From Spirochaeta africana DSM 8902 (lineage in GTDB: Bacteria; Spirochaetota; Spirochaetia; DSM-27196; DSM-8902): DNA of 64,000 bases. Below are positions 63,232 to 64,000 of the stretch, one piece after another. The notes beneath the pieces are model-generated. The model was not told the origin of the DNA, searched no databases, and was given only the letters and a program-made list of their open reading frames with translations. The DNA lies in assembly GCF_000242595.2 (NCBI RefSeq), contig NC_017098.1:186001-250000 (forward strand). The letters run 5' to 3'. A program made the position numbers and the translations under genes. Positions within the stretch are counted from its first letter, which is position 1. Every line of letters begins with the position of its first letter.

Positions 63232-64000
63232 ATGAAGCGCTTTGGTACCTTTAGCGGGGTTTTTGTCCCCAGTTTCGAGGCAATCCTCGGGGCCGTGCTG
63301 TTCCTGATCCTGCCATTACTGGTTGGCCAGGTAGGGATGGTGAATATGCTGATCATTGTGGTGCTGGCAAACACCGCTACCCTGGCAACCGGCTTTTCTA
63401 TAGCCGATTCAGCCACCAATCTGGCTGATGTAGGCGGCGGCGGGATGTATGCGGTGTCCAAGCAGTCGCTGGGGCGTGCCTTTGGCGGTTCAATCGGTGT
63501 GCAGATCTATATTGCCCAGGCCGTGTCGATCGGCTTTTACTGCATCGGTTTTGCCGAACCGCTGGAGCCCCTGCTGCGACAGTTCGCGCCGGCCGCAGCA
63601 ATTATCGAGCAGTACGGACTGAGTTCGCTGCAGACGCGGCAGGTTATTGCCACCCTGTTTGCCGTAGTTGGGCTGATTGTTGCCCTGGTGGGTGCCGATT
63701 TCGTTTCCGGACTGCAGATGATCATTCTGGTGGTCCTTTCGGCAGCGGTGCTGGCCATCTTTGTTTCACCACTGATGAACCCGACCTACGAAGGCAGCCG
63801 GCTGTTTGCGGCTGCACCGAATCTGACGGGCTCAGGTGTCAGGATCGGGTTTGCGGCTGCCTTTGCCATTTTCTTTCCTGCGGTTACCGGTATCGATGCC
63901 GGGGTCGGGATGAGCGGCAGCCTCAAGACCCCGCAGCGCAGCCTGGTGATCGGGACATTTGCCGCTATCGGTGTCACCACCGCGGTATACCTGGGTGTTA
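63232..64000 (+). CDS. Amino acid permease, APC/SLC12-like (3' end outside window)
   Basis: First 256 codons. The N-terminus MKRFGTFSGVFVPSFEAILG and following helices (LFLILPLLVGQVG, MLIIVVLANTATLATGFS) resemble APC-superfamily carriers; the stretch GGGGMYAVSKQSLGRAFGGS and the later IGFAAAFAIFFPAVTGIDAG with SGSLKTPQRSLVIGT recall the cation-chloride cotransporter-like (SLC12) branch. About seven membrane helices are visible. Substrate unknown, amino acid or ion-coupled solute. Start ATG chosen from the -10 hexamer 6 bases upstream. Confidence 0.8.
   Translation, partial: MKRFGTFSGVFVPSFEAILGAVLFLILPLLVGQVGMVNMLIIVVLANTATLATGFSIADSATNLADVGGGGMYAVSKQSLGRAFGGSIGVQIYIAQAVSIGFYCIGFAEPLEPLLRQFAPAAAIIEQYGLSSLQTRQVIATLFAVVGLIVALVGADFVSGLQMIILVVLSAAVLAIFVSPLMNPTYEGSRLFAAAPNLTGSGVRIGFAAAFAIFFPAVTGIDAGVGMSGSLKTPQRSLVIGTFAAIGVTTAVYLGV

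Overview
The window reads as chromosomal DNA from a GC-rich, free-living spirochaete, probably of the Spirochaeta/Alkalispirochaeta type. The best marker is a full-length cytoplasmic filament protein gene, cfpA, at 15775-17751, a protein I know only from spirochaetes. It is followed by a conserved hypothetical gene and a pyruvate phosphate dikinase homologue, an order I also recall from Treponema pallidum. Many secreted proteins are strongly acidic and there is an ectoine-breakdown gene set, so a saline habitat is likely. Species cannot be named from sequence reading alone. I saw no rRNA, tRNA, CRISPR array, insertion sequence or prophage. Coding is dense, and no gap between genes is longer than about 160 bases.

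Layout. 1-3858 (minus): lipoprotein alpha-amylase, acidic lipoprotein, exported protein cut by the window edge. 3883-9389 (minus): hybrid histidine kinase, methyl-accepting chemotaxis protein, and a protein with a C-terminal HU-type domain. 9468-11457 (plus): MFS transporter and HAD phosphatase. 11506-13257 (minus): hypothetical gene and ParA/MinD-like ATPase. 13360-21295 (plus): membrane protein with a LysM-like end, cfpA, hypothetical gene, PPDK homologue. 21325-22758: J-domain protein and a small hypothetical gene. 22876-29605 (minus): GntR/YtrA regulator, SPFH protein, ABC ATPase, two FtsX-type permeases, LolA-like protein, outer-membrane barrel. 29755-31506: unrecognised gene. 31571-36926 (minus): ectoine catabolism (doeB2-like, doeD, doeA, doeC). 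36982-38448 (plus): B12-binding-type radical SAM protein. 38591-44951 (plus): a second cassette with the same five export components in another order, led by a membrane protein and a winged-helix regulator. 45040-46935 (plus): adenylate cyclase. 47006-53602 (minus): argR-argC-argB-argD-argG-pgi. 53706-55127 (plus): FapA-family protein. 55134-57610 (minus): zwf and an OpcA-like assembly protein. 57770-63105 (plus): groEL, small hypothetical gene, yajC-secD-secF. 63232-64000 (plus): start of an amino-acid permease.

Genes that work together. The two ABC cassettes each encode an inner-membrane ATPase and permease pair, a periplasmic LolA-like carrier and an outer-membrane barrel, so each could be a complete inner-to-outer-membrane transfer route. 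Each is controlled by its own regulator beside a palindromic operator-like site. zwf and its assembly factor, together with pgi, supply upper sugar metabolism. YajC-SecD-SecF is the accessory export complex.

The most distinctive signal outside genes is a repeated start architecture. At least six genes without a Shine-Dalgarno sequence at normal spacing have a -10-like hexamer ending exactly 6 nt before the start codon, and two more have 7 nt. This points to common leaderless transcription and fixes several starts.
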